A stretch of 13,606 nucleotides of DNA, taken from contig DEIJ01000019.1 in NCBI GenBank assembly GCA_002352365.1, positions 1 to 13,606 of the forward strand, given 5' to 3'. Of the stretch, positions 6,874 through 13,606 are shown piece by piece. The translations under genes and the position numbers were made by a program. The stretch is from Dehalococcoidia bacterium UBA2777. GTDB taxonomy: Bacteria > Chloroflexota > Dehalococcoidia > UBA2247 > UBA2777. The notes under the pieces are model-generated. The model saw only the letters and a list, made by a program, of their open reading frames with translations, was not told where the DNA came from and did not search any database. The number at the start of each line of letters is the position of its first letter. Position 1 is the first letter of the stretch.

Positions 6874-7892
6874 AAGTAGTCCATACATTGTTCATGCCTG
6901 GAGCAGTTATTACCCATGAGGGGCTTTTAGCCGGTCTGGATGTAGAGGTAGTAAAAACCTTATGCCCCAATGAGGATCAAATTATTGCCGCTACTTCTGA
7001 TGCTGATGCAGTGATGGGGGCAGGGGGGAAGATATTGCCTGATTATCGGTTCAGCCGCAAGGTAATCGAGAATCTGACAAAGTGCAAAATAATTGCCCTG
7101 CTGGGAATAGGCTATGATACTGTAGACCTGAAGGCAGCCACCGAATACGGCATTTGCGTTACTAACGTGCCTGATTATTGCTTAGACGAGGTCTCGGATC
7201 ATACCATGACTCTTATCCTCGCTTGCGCCAGAAAGCTTTATCGCCTGATCCCTGAGATTAAGGCGGGAAAGTGGACCACCACTCAAGAGGGGATGGCATT
7301 ACTGAAGCCAGTACATCGACTGCGGGGGCAAACATTGGGGCTTGCTGGCTTTGGCAATATCCCCCGCACGATGGTGCCTAAGGCGAAGGCTTTTGGCTTC
7401 AGGATCTTGGCCTATGACCCTTATGTGCCCCAGCCCACGTTTAAGGTGTTTGGTGTGGAATCAGCAAGTCTTGACCGTCTGCTTGAGGAGTCAGATTTCG
7501 TCTCCCTGCATGCTGCCCTCACCCCGGAGAATGAGGGGATGATAGGCATAGAGCAGTTCAAGAAGATGAAGCCTACAGCTTGCCTAATTAATACTGCCCG
7601 AGGCGGGCTCGTTGATGAAGAGGCCCTTTACACCGCTCTTTCGCAGGGCTTGATTGCTGCTGCTGGCATAGATGTGTTAGAGCCAGAGCCGCCTAATCCA
7701 GACAAACCATTGTTTAAACTGGATAACATATTAATTACCGGGCACAGCGCACACTATTCAGAGGAGGCAGATGAAGAATTATGGCGTCGCCCCTGGGAAG
7801 AAGTGTCCAGAGTGTTGCGTGGGGAATGGCCTCATGGTTTCGTAAATCCCCAGGTTAAGGAGAAATTTGTGGCCAAATGGGGGAAAAGGTAG
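6870..7892 (+). CDS. D-2-hydroxyacid dehydrogenase (SerA/CtBP-like), NAD-binding
   Basis: A 340-residue D-isomer-specific 2-hydroxyacid dehydrogenase, interconverting a 2-hydroxyacid and a 2-oxoacid with NAD(H). The substrate-binding domain is at both ends and the Rossmann domain in the middle. Catalytic residues are R244 (NTARGGLVDE), E273 (DVLEPEP) and H292 (TGHSAH). The nucleotide motif reads GFGNIP (160-165), with proline where the last glycine of GxGxxG usually stands. The ATG overlaps the gamma stop by four bases, so it is translated with the oxidoreductase operon. The obvious inference is that it supplies or consumes the 2-oxoacid used by the complex. It has no ACT domain, which argues against a full-length SerA of the long type. 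The exact substrate is unknown. Confidence 0.88.
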   Translation: MKVVHTLFMPGAVITHEGLLAGLDVEVVKTLCPNEDQIIAATSDADAVMGAGGKILPDYRFSRKVIENLTKCKIIALLGIGYDTVDLKAATEYGICVTNVPDYCLDEVSDHTMTLILACARKLYRLIPEIKAGKWTTTQEGMALLKPVHRLRGQTLGLAGFGNIPRTMVPKAKAFGFRILAYDPYVPQPTFKVFGVESASLDRLLEESDFVSLHAALTPENEGMIGIEQFKKMKPTACLINTARGGLVDEEALYTALSQGLIAAAGIDVLEPEPPNPDKPLFKLDNILITGHSAHYSEEADEELWRRPWEEVSRVLRGEWPHGFVNPQVKEKFVAKWGKR

Positions 7893-7912
7893 ATGGGGGA
7901 TGACCTCATTTT

Positions 7913-8893
7913 TTAAACATGAAACTCTATTATATCGCCATCCTCGAGGAGATGATCCCGCTTAACTCTTTGCCCACTATATTTCCCCGATCCCCAGACT
8001 TGGGCATATTTTAATCTGTGTTTGAACTCTTTATGGATGGTTGAAGCAGCATCTTCAATAGTGCTCCCTTTGCTGAGAATTACCGGTTCAGCTAGATCTG
8101 GTTTCGAGCCAGGGGCTTTAGTGTGTACTCGGATAATATCGAGCATCTCATATATCCTCTTTTTTAACTCTTCTAATCTCAATCTCTCCTTTGCCGAAAT
8201 GGAGATGAGGGGAAATTCCCCGCCGAATTTGGCACTCAGCGCGGCGAAATTTTGCCCCGAGCCCTCCAGATCGTTTTTATTCCCCAAAATTAGGGCCTTC
8301 TTTTGAACCATCCCCAGGGTTGGTTCTCCTCTTATCCCCATAGGCTTTATCTTCAACTTCTCCAACTCCGCGGTGATAGTTTCCACCTGGCCTATGGGCT
8401 CGTCTGCCAAATCAACTACAATTAAAAGGGCATCAGCCGACCTTAGCAAGTTGGAGAGCCATGGTTGAGCATTCTGGTCGGTGACGGGGGGCATATCTAC
8501 TAATTGTACTTGAATATTTTCAAACCGCATCATCGCAGGAATGGGGACTTGGGTAGTAAATGGCCAGTCGGCTACTAAAGTTGTGGCCTCAGTAATGGCC
8601 GAGACTAGCTGAGATTTCCCCCCATTGGGGAGGCCAACCAAGACAACCTGACCTGCCCCCTCCTTTTTTATATGATAATAGCTTCCCTTTCGGCTGGTGG
8701 CCAGTTTGCGACGAGACTCCTGCTCAAACTTGGCAATCTTAGTGCGGAGTTCGGCACGAAGTTTATCCGTGCCCTTATGCTTGGGCATGATAGCAAGCAT
8801 TTCTTCCAGGGTTTCAATCTTTTCCCCAGCAGTTTTAGCTACCCTATAGCGCCTCTCAGCTTCGTAATATTGTGGAGGCAAGTTCGCTGGCAC
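7913..8893 (-). CDS. TGS domain GTPase (Obg/DRG-like)
   Basis: A 326-residue GTPase of the Obg/DRG group with an N-terminal helical region (about 1-75), a G domain and a C-terminal TGS domain (about 252-326). G1 is GLPNGGKS (87-94), G4 is NKND (205-208) and G5 is SISAK (231-235). G3 reads DMPP (133-136) where DxPG is usual. Such proteins are best known from archaea and eukaryotes and probably act at the ribosome, but the bacterial role is unsettled. The GTG at 8893 is preferred over the GTG at 8899: GGAAGGAG (8906-8899) sits five bases before it and MPANLPP is the usual beginning. The gene converges on the oxidoreductase operon (20-base gap) and diverges from hsp20. Confidence 0.9.
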   Translation of the reverse strand: MPANLPPQYYEAERRYRVAKTAGEKIETLEEMLAIMPKHKGTDKLRAELRTKIAKFEQESRRKLATSRKGSYYHIKKEGAGQVVLVGLPNGGKSQLVSAITEATTLVADWPFTTQVPIPAMMRFENIQVQLVDMPPVTDQNAQPWLSNLLRSADALLIVVDLADEPIGQVETITAELEKLKIKPMGIRGEPTLGMVQKKALILGNKNDLEGSGQNFAALSAKFGGEFPLISISAKERLRLEELKKRIYEMLDIIRVHTKAPGSKPDLAEPVILSKGSTIEDAASTIHKEFKHRLKYAQVWGSGKYSGQRVKRDHLLEDGDIIEFHV

Positions 8894-8998
8894 AATCACT
8901 CCTTCCGTTCAACTTACACTATATAGACTTTTCAGTCCTACTACTATATTATAAAAAAAGAACACAAAATAATCTCCAGCAGTCTAACAGGGGGGATG
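8894..8998. promoter_or_regulatory. AT-rich divergent promoter region
   Basis: This short gap must hold control sites for both the GTPase (minus) and the Hsp20-Lon genes (plus). On the minus strand a perfect TATAAT (8953-8948) has only a weak -35 (GAGATT, 8976-8971) at 17 bases. On the plus strand TATAAA (8950-8955) overlaps it and has no good -35. A short inverted repeat AGACT-TTTC-AGTCC lies near 8926-8939. I looked for the CIRCE heat-shock operator TTAGCACTC-N9-GAGTGCTAA and did not find it. Confidence 0.45.
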
Positions 8999-9451
8999 AT
9001 GGTTGGCTTTCGTTATGATTGGTTGATCAATATTAATAGTATGCAGAAAGAGATGGAACGGTTGCTTGGTTATCTAGGTAGCTCTAAGCCACCGCCGATA
9101 CGCTTCTCGCCAGGCATGTGGGAGCCAGCTATGGATGTCTACGAGACGGGCGAAGAGGTGACAGTACAGGTAGAACTGGCTGGAGTGAGGCAAGGGGAGT
9201 TTGAGCTGGTTGTTGATAGCAATACCTTAGTTATTAGGGGGGAAAGAAAAGATACCCTCACTTCAAGGAGGAGGACATACTATCAGATGGAGATTCACAA
9301 AGGGTTCTTTGAGCGAAGCATCCTTTTGCCAACGCCAGTGGACCCTAGCCGAGCTAAGGCTTCCTATGAAGACGGTCTTTTAGTAGTCAACCTCCCAAAG
9401 GCAGCAGTGGAACAGACCTTTCGGGTAGAAATAAAAGCTACTTTTGAGTAA
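8999..9451 (+). CDS. Hsp20 / alpha-crystallin small heat shock protein
   Basis: A 150-residue ATP-independent chaperone that holds unfolding proteins. The N-terminal arm is about 40 residues; the alpha-crystallin domain spans roughly 42-140, beginning at WEPAMDVYETGEEVTV and ending at YEDGLLVVNLPKA, the conserved A-x-x-x-n-G-x-L type region. The C-terminal VEIK stretch may serve as the short anchoring motif. ATG codons lie at 8996 and 8999 behind AGGGGGG (8989-8995); the second gives better spacing, a difference of one residue. Lon begins 24 bases after the stop, so the pair likely forms a protein-quality-control operon. Confidence 0.9.
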   Translation: MVGFRYDWLININSMQKEMERLLGYLGSSKPPPIRFSPGMWEPAMDVYETGEEVTVQVELAGVRQGEFELVVDSNTLVIRGERKDTLTSRRRTYYQMEIHKGFFERSILLPTPVDPSRAKASYEDGLLVVNLPKAAVEQTFRVEIKATFE

Positions 9452-9475
9452 AAAGTTCATCAGGGGGTGAGATCG

Positions 9476-11836
9476 ATGACAGCAGTAGATGAGGATAAGA
9501 CTGCTCGGGTTACCAGGGTGCCCATCCCCGAGGAACTGCTTATCTTCCCTAGCGGGGAAAACATTGTCTATCCGTCTATCGTAATCCCCTTAGCCACCGG
9601 GGAGCAAAAATTAATCCGAGTTATCGATGAGGCGGTAGCTGGTGACAAGATTGTAGGTATTTTCGCTGAGCGTGCTGCGGAGCAACCCAGTCTCGATAAT
9701 CTCTACTCCATAGGCACGGCAGCTTTAATTGCCCGAATGTTTAAATTACCCGATGGCTCCACTCGTCTCTTATTGCACGGGCTGTCGAGAATTCGCCTAA
9801 TCCAGATAACTCAAACCGAGCCTTATCTTAGAGCCAAGGTGGAGGTGATTGAGGAGAGGGTGGAAAAGAGCACTGAGCTTGAGGCTTTAACCAGAAATCT
9901 TTCTGCCCAGTTCCAGAAAGTAGTTCAGCTTGCCCCCAATCTCCCCGATGAGTTGAGCATTGCTGCAATGAACATATCGGAGCCGGGGAGTTTTGCTGAC
10001 TTTGTGGCTGCTTACATCAACCTCAGCCGTGAAGAAGGACAAGAGATACTAGAGACGCTGGATGTGGCTGAACGCATTAGGAAACTAACCGGCTACATCA
10101 GTAGAGAGCTGGAGCTTCTAGAGTTGGGGAGCAAGATTCAATCACAGATCAAGGGTGAAATGGATAAGACGCAGCGGGAGTTCTTCTTGCGAGAGCAATT
10201 AAAGGCAATCCAGCGAGAGCTGGGCGAAGCTGACGAGCGCACCATAGAAATTCAAGAACTTAGGCAAAAAATCGAGCAGGCCAAACTGCCTCCTGAGGCC
10301 CAAAAGGAGGCAGAGCGAGAGCTGGATCGCTTAGCTAAGATGCCCCCGGCGGCTGCCGAGTACACGGTGTCCCGAACCTACCTTGATTGGCTGGCCGCTC
10401 TCCCTTGGTCAAAGAGCACCGAGGACAATTTGGATATTGCCCAAGCAGCTAAGGTTCTGGATGAGGATCATTATGACTTAGATAAGGTGAAAGAAAGGAT
10501 ACTCGATTATCTAGCAGTACGAAAACTGAAACCGGATATGAAGGGCCCTATCCTCTGTTTTGTGGGACCTCCGGGGACAGGGAAGACCTCAGTAGGTCAA
10601 TCGATTGCTCGTGCCCTAGGAAGGAAATTTGTCCGCATGTCTTTAGGAGGCATCAGAGATGAGGCGGAAATCCGCGGGCATCGGCGCACTTACGTCGGCG
10701 CCCTGCCAGGGAGAATTATCCAATGGATCCGCCGTGCTGAATCTAACAACCCGGTATTCATGCTCGACGAGATTGATAAGGTAGGGATTGACTTTCGAGG
10801 TGATCCACAAGCAGCACTCCTTGAGGTTTTGGATCCAGAGCAAAACTGCGCCTTTGTCGACCATTACATGGATACCTCTTTTGATCTGTCAAAGGTGATG
10901 TTTATCACCACAGCCAATATCATCGACCCTATTCCTCCCGCCCTCAAGGATCGGATGGAGGTGATTGAGCTCCCTGGTTATACCGAACAAGAGAAATTGC
11001 ATATTGCCACAAAGTTCCTCATCCCGAGGCAACTTGGCGAAAATGGCCTTGATGCCGAGAAGCTTCAATTTGATGATGAAGCTGTATCAGCCATAATCAG
11101 GAACTATACCCGGGAGGCTGGGGTAAGGAATCTAGAACGGGAGATTGGAGCTATTTGCCGCAAGGTAGCCCGGCGAGTGGCTGAGGGCTCTGCTGAACCT
11201 GTAGTGGTTACCGCGGATAAGCTTCATGACTTTCTTGGGCCGCAAAAATTTCGCCATGAACTGGCCGAAGAGGCTGATGAGGTTGGGGTAGCCACCGGGC
11301 TGGCCTGGACACCAACCGGGGGGGAAGTCCTTTTTGTGGAAGCTAGTTTGATTCCCGGGAAGGGTAATCTTACTCTTAGCGGTCAGCTAGGTCAGGTGAT
11401 GCAGGAATCAGCTCGAGCAGCACTTACCTATACTCGCTCCATAGCCCCTTCTTTAGGAGTTGGGGACAATTTCTACGAAAAGACCGATGTTCATATTCAC
11501 GTCCCCTCTGGTGCTATTCCCAAAGATGGGCCTTCAGCGGGCATTACTATGGCAGTGGCTTTAATTTCTGCCTTAACTAAGCGGCCAGTGAGTAAAAAGG
11601 TGGGGATGACCGGAGAGATCACCCTGCGAGGGAAGATATTGCCTATAGGAGGGATAAAGGAGAAGGTGTTAGCTGCCCATCAGGCCGGAGTTAAGAAGGT
11701 AATTCTCCCCAAGGAGAATGAAGGAGATTTGGAAGAAGTCCCCCAGCAAGTAAAGGAAACGCTTCAATTCATTTTTATCGACCACATCGATGAGGCACTG
11801 CGAGAAACACTAAGGGAGGTTAGCCCGTCACAATAA
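9476..11836 (+). CDS. lon: ATP-dependent Lon protease (LonA)
   Basis: A 786-residue LonA protease that unfolds and degrades damaged or regulatory proteins in the cytoplasm. It has the N-terminal LON substrate domain (about 15-205), a coiled-coil stretch, an AAA+ module with Walker A GPPGTGKT (364-371) and Walker B LDEID (D431, E432), and the C-terminal protease domain with catalytic S687 (DGPSAG) and K730. The 43-residue spacing between serine and lysine equals that of the E. coli enzyme, and the total length is normal. The ATG at 9476 is chosen over the GTG at 9467 because AGGGGG (9462-9467) stands eight bases upstream and overlaps the earlier codon. It lies between Hsp20 and an SDR gene that starts ten bases later. 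Confidence 0.96.
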   Translation: MTAVDEDKTARVTRVPIPEELLIFPSGENIVYPSIVIPLATGEQKLIRVIDEAVAGDKIVGIFAERAAEQPSLDNLYSIGTAALIARMFKLPDGSTRLLLHGLSRIRLIQITQTEPYLRAKVEVIEERVEKSTELEALTRNLSAQFQKVVQLAPNLPDELSIAAMNISEPGSFADFVAAYINLSREEGQEILETLDVAERIRKLTGYISRELELLELGSKIQSQIKGEMDKTQREFFLREQLKAIQRELGEADERTIEIQELRQKIEQAKLPPEAQKEAERELDRLAKMPPAAAEYTVSRTYLDWLAALPWSKSTEDNLDIAQAAKVLDEDHYDLDKVKERILDYLAVRKLKPDMKGPILCFVGPPGTGKTSVGQSIARALGRKFVRMSLGGIRDEAEIRGHRRTYVGALPGRIIQWIRRAESNNPVFMLDEIDKVGIDFRGDPQAALLEVLDPEQNCAFVDHYMDTSFDLSKVMFITTANIIDPIPPALKDRMEVIELPGYTEQEKLHIATKFLIPRQLGENGLDAEKLQFDDEAVSAIIRNYTREAGVRNLEREIGAICRKVARRVAEGSAEPVVVTADKLHDFLGPQKFRHELAEEADEVGVATGLAWTPTGGEVLFVEASLIPGKGNLTLSGQLGQVMQESARAALTYTRSIAPSLGVGDNFYEKTDVHIHVPSGAIPKDGPSAGITMAVALISALTKRPVSKKVGMTGEITLRGKILPIGGIKEKVLAAHQAGVKKVILPKENEGDLEEVPQQVKETLQFIFIDHIDEALRETLREVSPSQ

Positions 11837-11846
11837 AGGAGGCCTT

Positions 11847-12608
11847 ATGTCGCTGCCAAGTTTTTCACTGGAAGGTAAGATAGCCGTCGTTAGCGGTGGA
11901 GGGAGGGGAATCGGTCGAAGCATTGCCTTAGGTTTTGCTCAAGCAGGGGCTGACGTATCAATATGTGCGCGCACCATTTCTGAGCTGGAGGAGGTGGCTG
12001 AGGAAATTCGAGCTTTGGGGAAGCGCTGTTTGGTGGTGCAAACTAATATCGCGGTAAAAAGCGAGGTGGATAATCTGGTGTCAATGGTGATAGGGGAATT
12101 CGGCACTGTGGATGTCTTGGTCAATAATGCTGCCATGAATATTATGCGCCCTCTTATTGAACTTCGCGAGGATGGCTGGGATAAGATAATGAATGTCGAT
12201 CTCAAAGGGTATTATCTTACCAGTCAAGCGGTGGCCAAGGTGATGGTGGAGAAAAGAATGGGGAATATAATCAATCTCACCTCCACAGGTGCGGTGAAGG
12301 CTTCCCCTGGATTGGGGGCTTATAGTATAGCTAAGGCTGGTGTTGTTATGCTAACCAAGGTCTTGGCCACTGAGCTTGCCCCATATAACATCCGGGTTAA
12401 TGCCATCGGACCCAGCTTGGTGAAGACAAAATTTAGCCAACCCTTATGGGGTAATCCCGAAGTGCTTAAGGGCATCGAGGCTGGAGTTCCCTTGGGTCGC
12501 ATTGCTGAAGCTGATGATATAGTAGGTGCTGCCTTATTCTTGGCCTCAGATGCCTCAAATTACATCACTGGGCAGACCATTTATGTTGATGGAGGGATGC
12601 TGGCTTAG
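11847..12608 (+). CDS. Short-chain dehydrogenase/reductase (SDR), FabG/gluconate 5-dehydrogenase-like
   Basis: A 253-residue classical SDR using NAD(P)H. The cofactor motif is GGGRGIG (17-23), NNAA is at 93-96, and the catalytic set is N116, S146, Y159 and K163. The C-terminal VDGGMLA ending is usual for FabG-like and gluconate 5-dehydrogenase-like members. Substrate cannot be read from the sequence. A very strong AAGGAGG site lies just before the ATG, ten bases after the lon stop, so it is probably cotranscribed with hsp20 and lon though no functional link is evident. Its stop closes the run of well-formed genes; the sequence beyond looks different. Confidence 0.92.
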   Translation: MSLPSFSLEGKIAVVSGGGRGIGRSIALGFAQAGADVSICARTISELEEVAEEIRALGKRCLVVQTNIAVKSEVDNLVSMVIGEFGTVDVLVNNAAMNIMRPLIELREDGWDKIMNVDLKGYYLTSQAVAKVMVEKRMGNIINLTSTGAVKASPGLGAYSIAKAGVVMLTKVLATELAPYNIRVNAIGPSLVKTKFSQPLWGNPEVLKGIEAGVPLGRIAEADDIVGAALFLASDASNYITGQTIYVDGGMLA

Positions 12609-12820
12609 GCTGCTATGGGGGGACAAGGAGATATGAAAAGTCTATCAGCGAAGCAGAGAGATTTAATGAGAAAGCTATTAAGGAGCTTGCCAGAGCTGAA
12701 GAAGGAAAAAACGCTTTATTAGCTTCGCAACGGAGGTATGCTCTGATTTCCTCTTGTTGTATAATCGCTCTCGAGTTTGGGGGATGGAGCGTTTTGCCGT
12801 TGAATACTGGGGAGGAGAGC
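12609..12820. other. Leader with an upstream frame open into the HsdR-like fragment
   Basis: The reading frame of the downstream HsdR-like fragment is stop-free from 12590, so about 77 codons upstream of its ATG are open. They contain a charged helical-looking stretch (ISEAERFNEKAIKELARAEE) but no ATG or GTG; the only TTG codons lie at 12794 and 12800. A second frame holds a 29-codon basic peptide (12633-12722) behind AAGGAG with only two bases of spacing. I do not call either as a gene. Confidence 0.35.
12737..12765 (+). promoter_or_regulatory. Candidate promoter of the HsdR-like fragment
   Basis: A perfect TATAAT lies at 12760-12765. The hexamer 17 bases upstream (TATGCT, 12737-12742) is a poor -35. 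Transcription would start near 12772, about 50 bases before the ATG at 12821. This would let the fragment be expressed independently of the SDR gene. Confidence 0.4.
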
Positions 12821-13165
12821 ATGATCCTTAGTGAAGCTGATACGAAGGCAAAGCTGATCGACCCATCTCTCCATAGTGGTGGCTGGACAGGAGATCTTGT
12901 TCACCGTGAGGAAACTGCTCAGGGAATTGACATTGTAAATGGCAAGCCAAGGCGAAGACAACGATATCGGGCAGACTATCTGCTACGTGTTCGAGTAAAT
13001 ATTAATACCCAGCCTGTCGCCGTTGCCTTAACGGAAGCTAAGGCAAGCAATGAACCACCAGATAAAGGGCTGGAACAAGCAAGGAGATATGCTCGTTTGA
13101 GTAACGTTCCCTTTATATATTTATCTAATAGCGCTCACCTCTCTACTATGATCGAGGCTGTTTAG
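12821..13165 (+). CDS. Stand-alone HsdR N-terminal-type nuclease domain (type I restriction R subunit fragment)
   Basis: A 114-residue protein whose beginning (SEADTKAKLIDPSL followed by GGW) matches the start of type I restriction HsdR subunits and related DEAD-helicase nucleases. The PD-(D/E)XK nuclease residues are visible: D52 (RADYLL), E72 and K74 (TEAKA), and the QxxxY motif Q86-Y90 (QARRY) typical of this family. Full HsdR proteins continue with a helicase of several hundred residues; here resemblance stops near residue 103 (FIYLSN), followed by a short unrelated tail and a TAG. No HsdM, HsdS or helicase lies in the window. The ATG has GGAGG five bases upstream. It could be a truncated pseudogene or a small nuclease still in use; the intact motif and ribosome site keep the second possible. 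Confidence 0.65.
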   Translation: MILSEADTKAKLIDPSLHSGGWTGDLVHREETAQGIDIVNGKPRRRQRYRADYLLRVRVNINTQPVAVALTEAKASNEPPDKGLEQARRYARLSNVPFIYLSNSAHLSTMIEAV

Positions 13166-13354
13166 TTTTGCCTCAGCTTTCATTCCAGCTTCGCCTTGAT
13201 CAGACCCGAGAATCTTCACTCCCAATTTAACCAGTCGCTCTCAGTTTTATTTTTGCTCCGAGATCGCCAACTCTTCAAAGCTGATTTCCGAACAGCCTGT
13301 CTGCGATAGTCCGACGGGAGATACTCTAATCCGAAAGTATCCCTCTAAGGGCAA
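13124..13354 (-). pseudogene. Possible decayed minus-strand frame with two internal stops
   Basis: Reading the minus strand from a TTG at 13354, 35 codons are open to a TAA (13249-13247). The same frame then passes one codon and a TGA, and stays open for 39 more codons to 13124. Both halves look protein-like (FRIRVSPVGLSQTG in the first, LVKLGVKILGSDQGEAG in the second) and no plus-strand gene explains them after 13165. I do not recognise the family. The open part reaches to about where HsdR resemblance ends, which suggests a junction near 13127. It may be chance. Confidence 0.25.
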
Positions 13355-13440
13355 AGCTATCTAGATTGTGGTAAATTTTCACCCAGGAGGTGAAGAAGAA
13401 CCAGGGTTCCTCATGGGTTATCCTTACCGGGCGGTCTTAA

Positions 13441-13606
13441 AGAGGATGTGACGCCCTGGGCAGGAGCAGCATTAATGCCCGGTTCTGTCATCAAGGATAT
13501 CGGGCTTTCCAGCCTATGGAGGCCGGCTGGGCAGAGACAGGATTACTACTGGCTGATGAGTTTGGTGATGGAAATGTACCCACCCCCAAAGACATAAAGC
13601 GGTGGT
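13441..13606 (+). mobile_element. DDE transposase-like fragment (IS1380-type resemblance), runs off the window
   Basis: After a TAA at 13438-13440 the plus strand is open to the window end. The translation includes FCHQGYRAFQP, then WAETG, then LLLADEFGDGNVP, the order and wording I associate with the catalytic middle of DDE transposases of the IS1380 kind (usually close to CYKGYRAFQP ... EFRDGNVP). The normal N-terminal part is not present in this frame upstream, so the copy seems truncated or frameshifted. Inverted repeats cannot be checked here. The identification rests on memory of family motifs. Confidence 0.4.

Noticed and set aside
7893..7914. T run between convergent genes as a bidirectional terminator
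   Set aside because: ATGA-CC-TCAT before the T run leaves a two-base loop, so no stable hairpin is evident.
12633..12722. Small basic peptide frame of 29 codons behind AAGGAG
   Set aside because: Ribosome-site spacing of two bases is too short, and a competing frame through the same bases is equally protein-like.
13393..13598. Third plus-strand frame open for about 68 codons at the right edge
   Set aside because: Overlaps the transposase-like frame, which has recognisable motifs; this one has none.
1..13606. CRISPR arrays or tandem repeats
   Set aside because: No regularly spaced repeat was seen on reading through the window; no tool was available for a systematic repeat search.

Overview
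This looks like an anaerobic bacterial genome segment of roughly even base composition, with short intergenic gaps and strong Shine-Dalgarno sites. The anaerobic signs are a glycyl-radical activase with extra iron-sulfur cysteines and a 2-oxoacid:ferredoxin oxidoreductase. A bacterial LonA, an encoded tRNA CCA end and sigma70-type promoters point to bacteria. The mix of genes, including a TGS GTPase of a type well known in archaea, would suit an anaerobic Chloroflexota (Dehalococcoidia-like) organism. That placement is inference from family resemblance only.

Left edge (1-329): the 3' half of a tRNA-Gly(CCC) without a recognisable 5' half, then about 230 bases with no convincing gene. 330-2210: a glycyl-radical-enzyme activase followed closely by a FabK/nitronate-monooxygenase-type flavin enzyme. 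2211-2504: a gap holding a 67-codon protein-like frame with no start codon, probably a gene remnant. 2505-4301: a good promoter and a complete bacterial PolX (polymerase plus PHP domain).

4304-7892: a promoter and a tightly coupled operon of three 2-oxoacid:ferredoxin oxidoreductase subunits (alpha, beta, gamma) plus a D-2-hydroxyacid dehydrogenase. Together they could turn a 2-hydroxyacid into an acyl-CoA and reduced ferredoxin, or run in reverse. 7913-8893 (minus strand) is a TGS GTPase, convergent with that operon. An AT-rich divergent gap separates it from a plus-strand run of Hsp20, Lon protease and an SDR oxidoreductase (8999-12608).

The right edge (12609-13606) differs from the rest. 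It holds a short frame matching only the N-terminal nuclease domain of type I restriction HsdR, a decayed-looking minus-strand frame, and a fragment that looks like a DDE transposase running off the window. This end reads as a scarred accessory region. I see no complete undescribed system; the best leads are the stand-alone HsdR-type nuclease domain, the half tRNA and the delta-less oxidoreductase operon. Several starts were moved from the longest frame using Shine-Dalgarno and promoter positions (PolX, alpha subunit, TGS GTPase, Lon, HsdR fragment).
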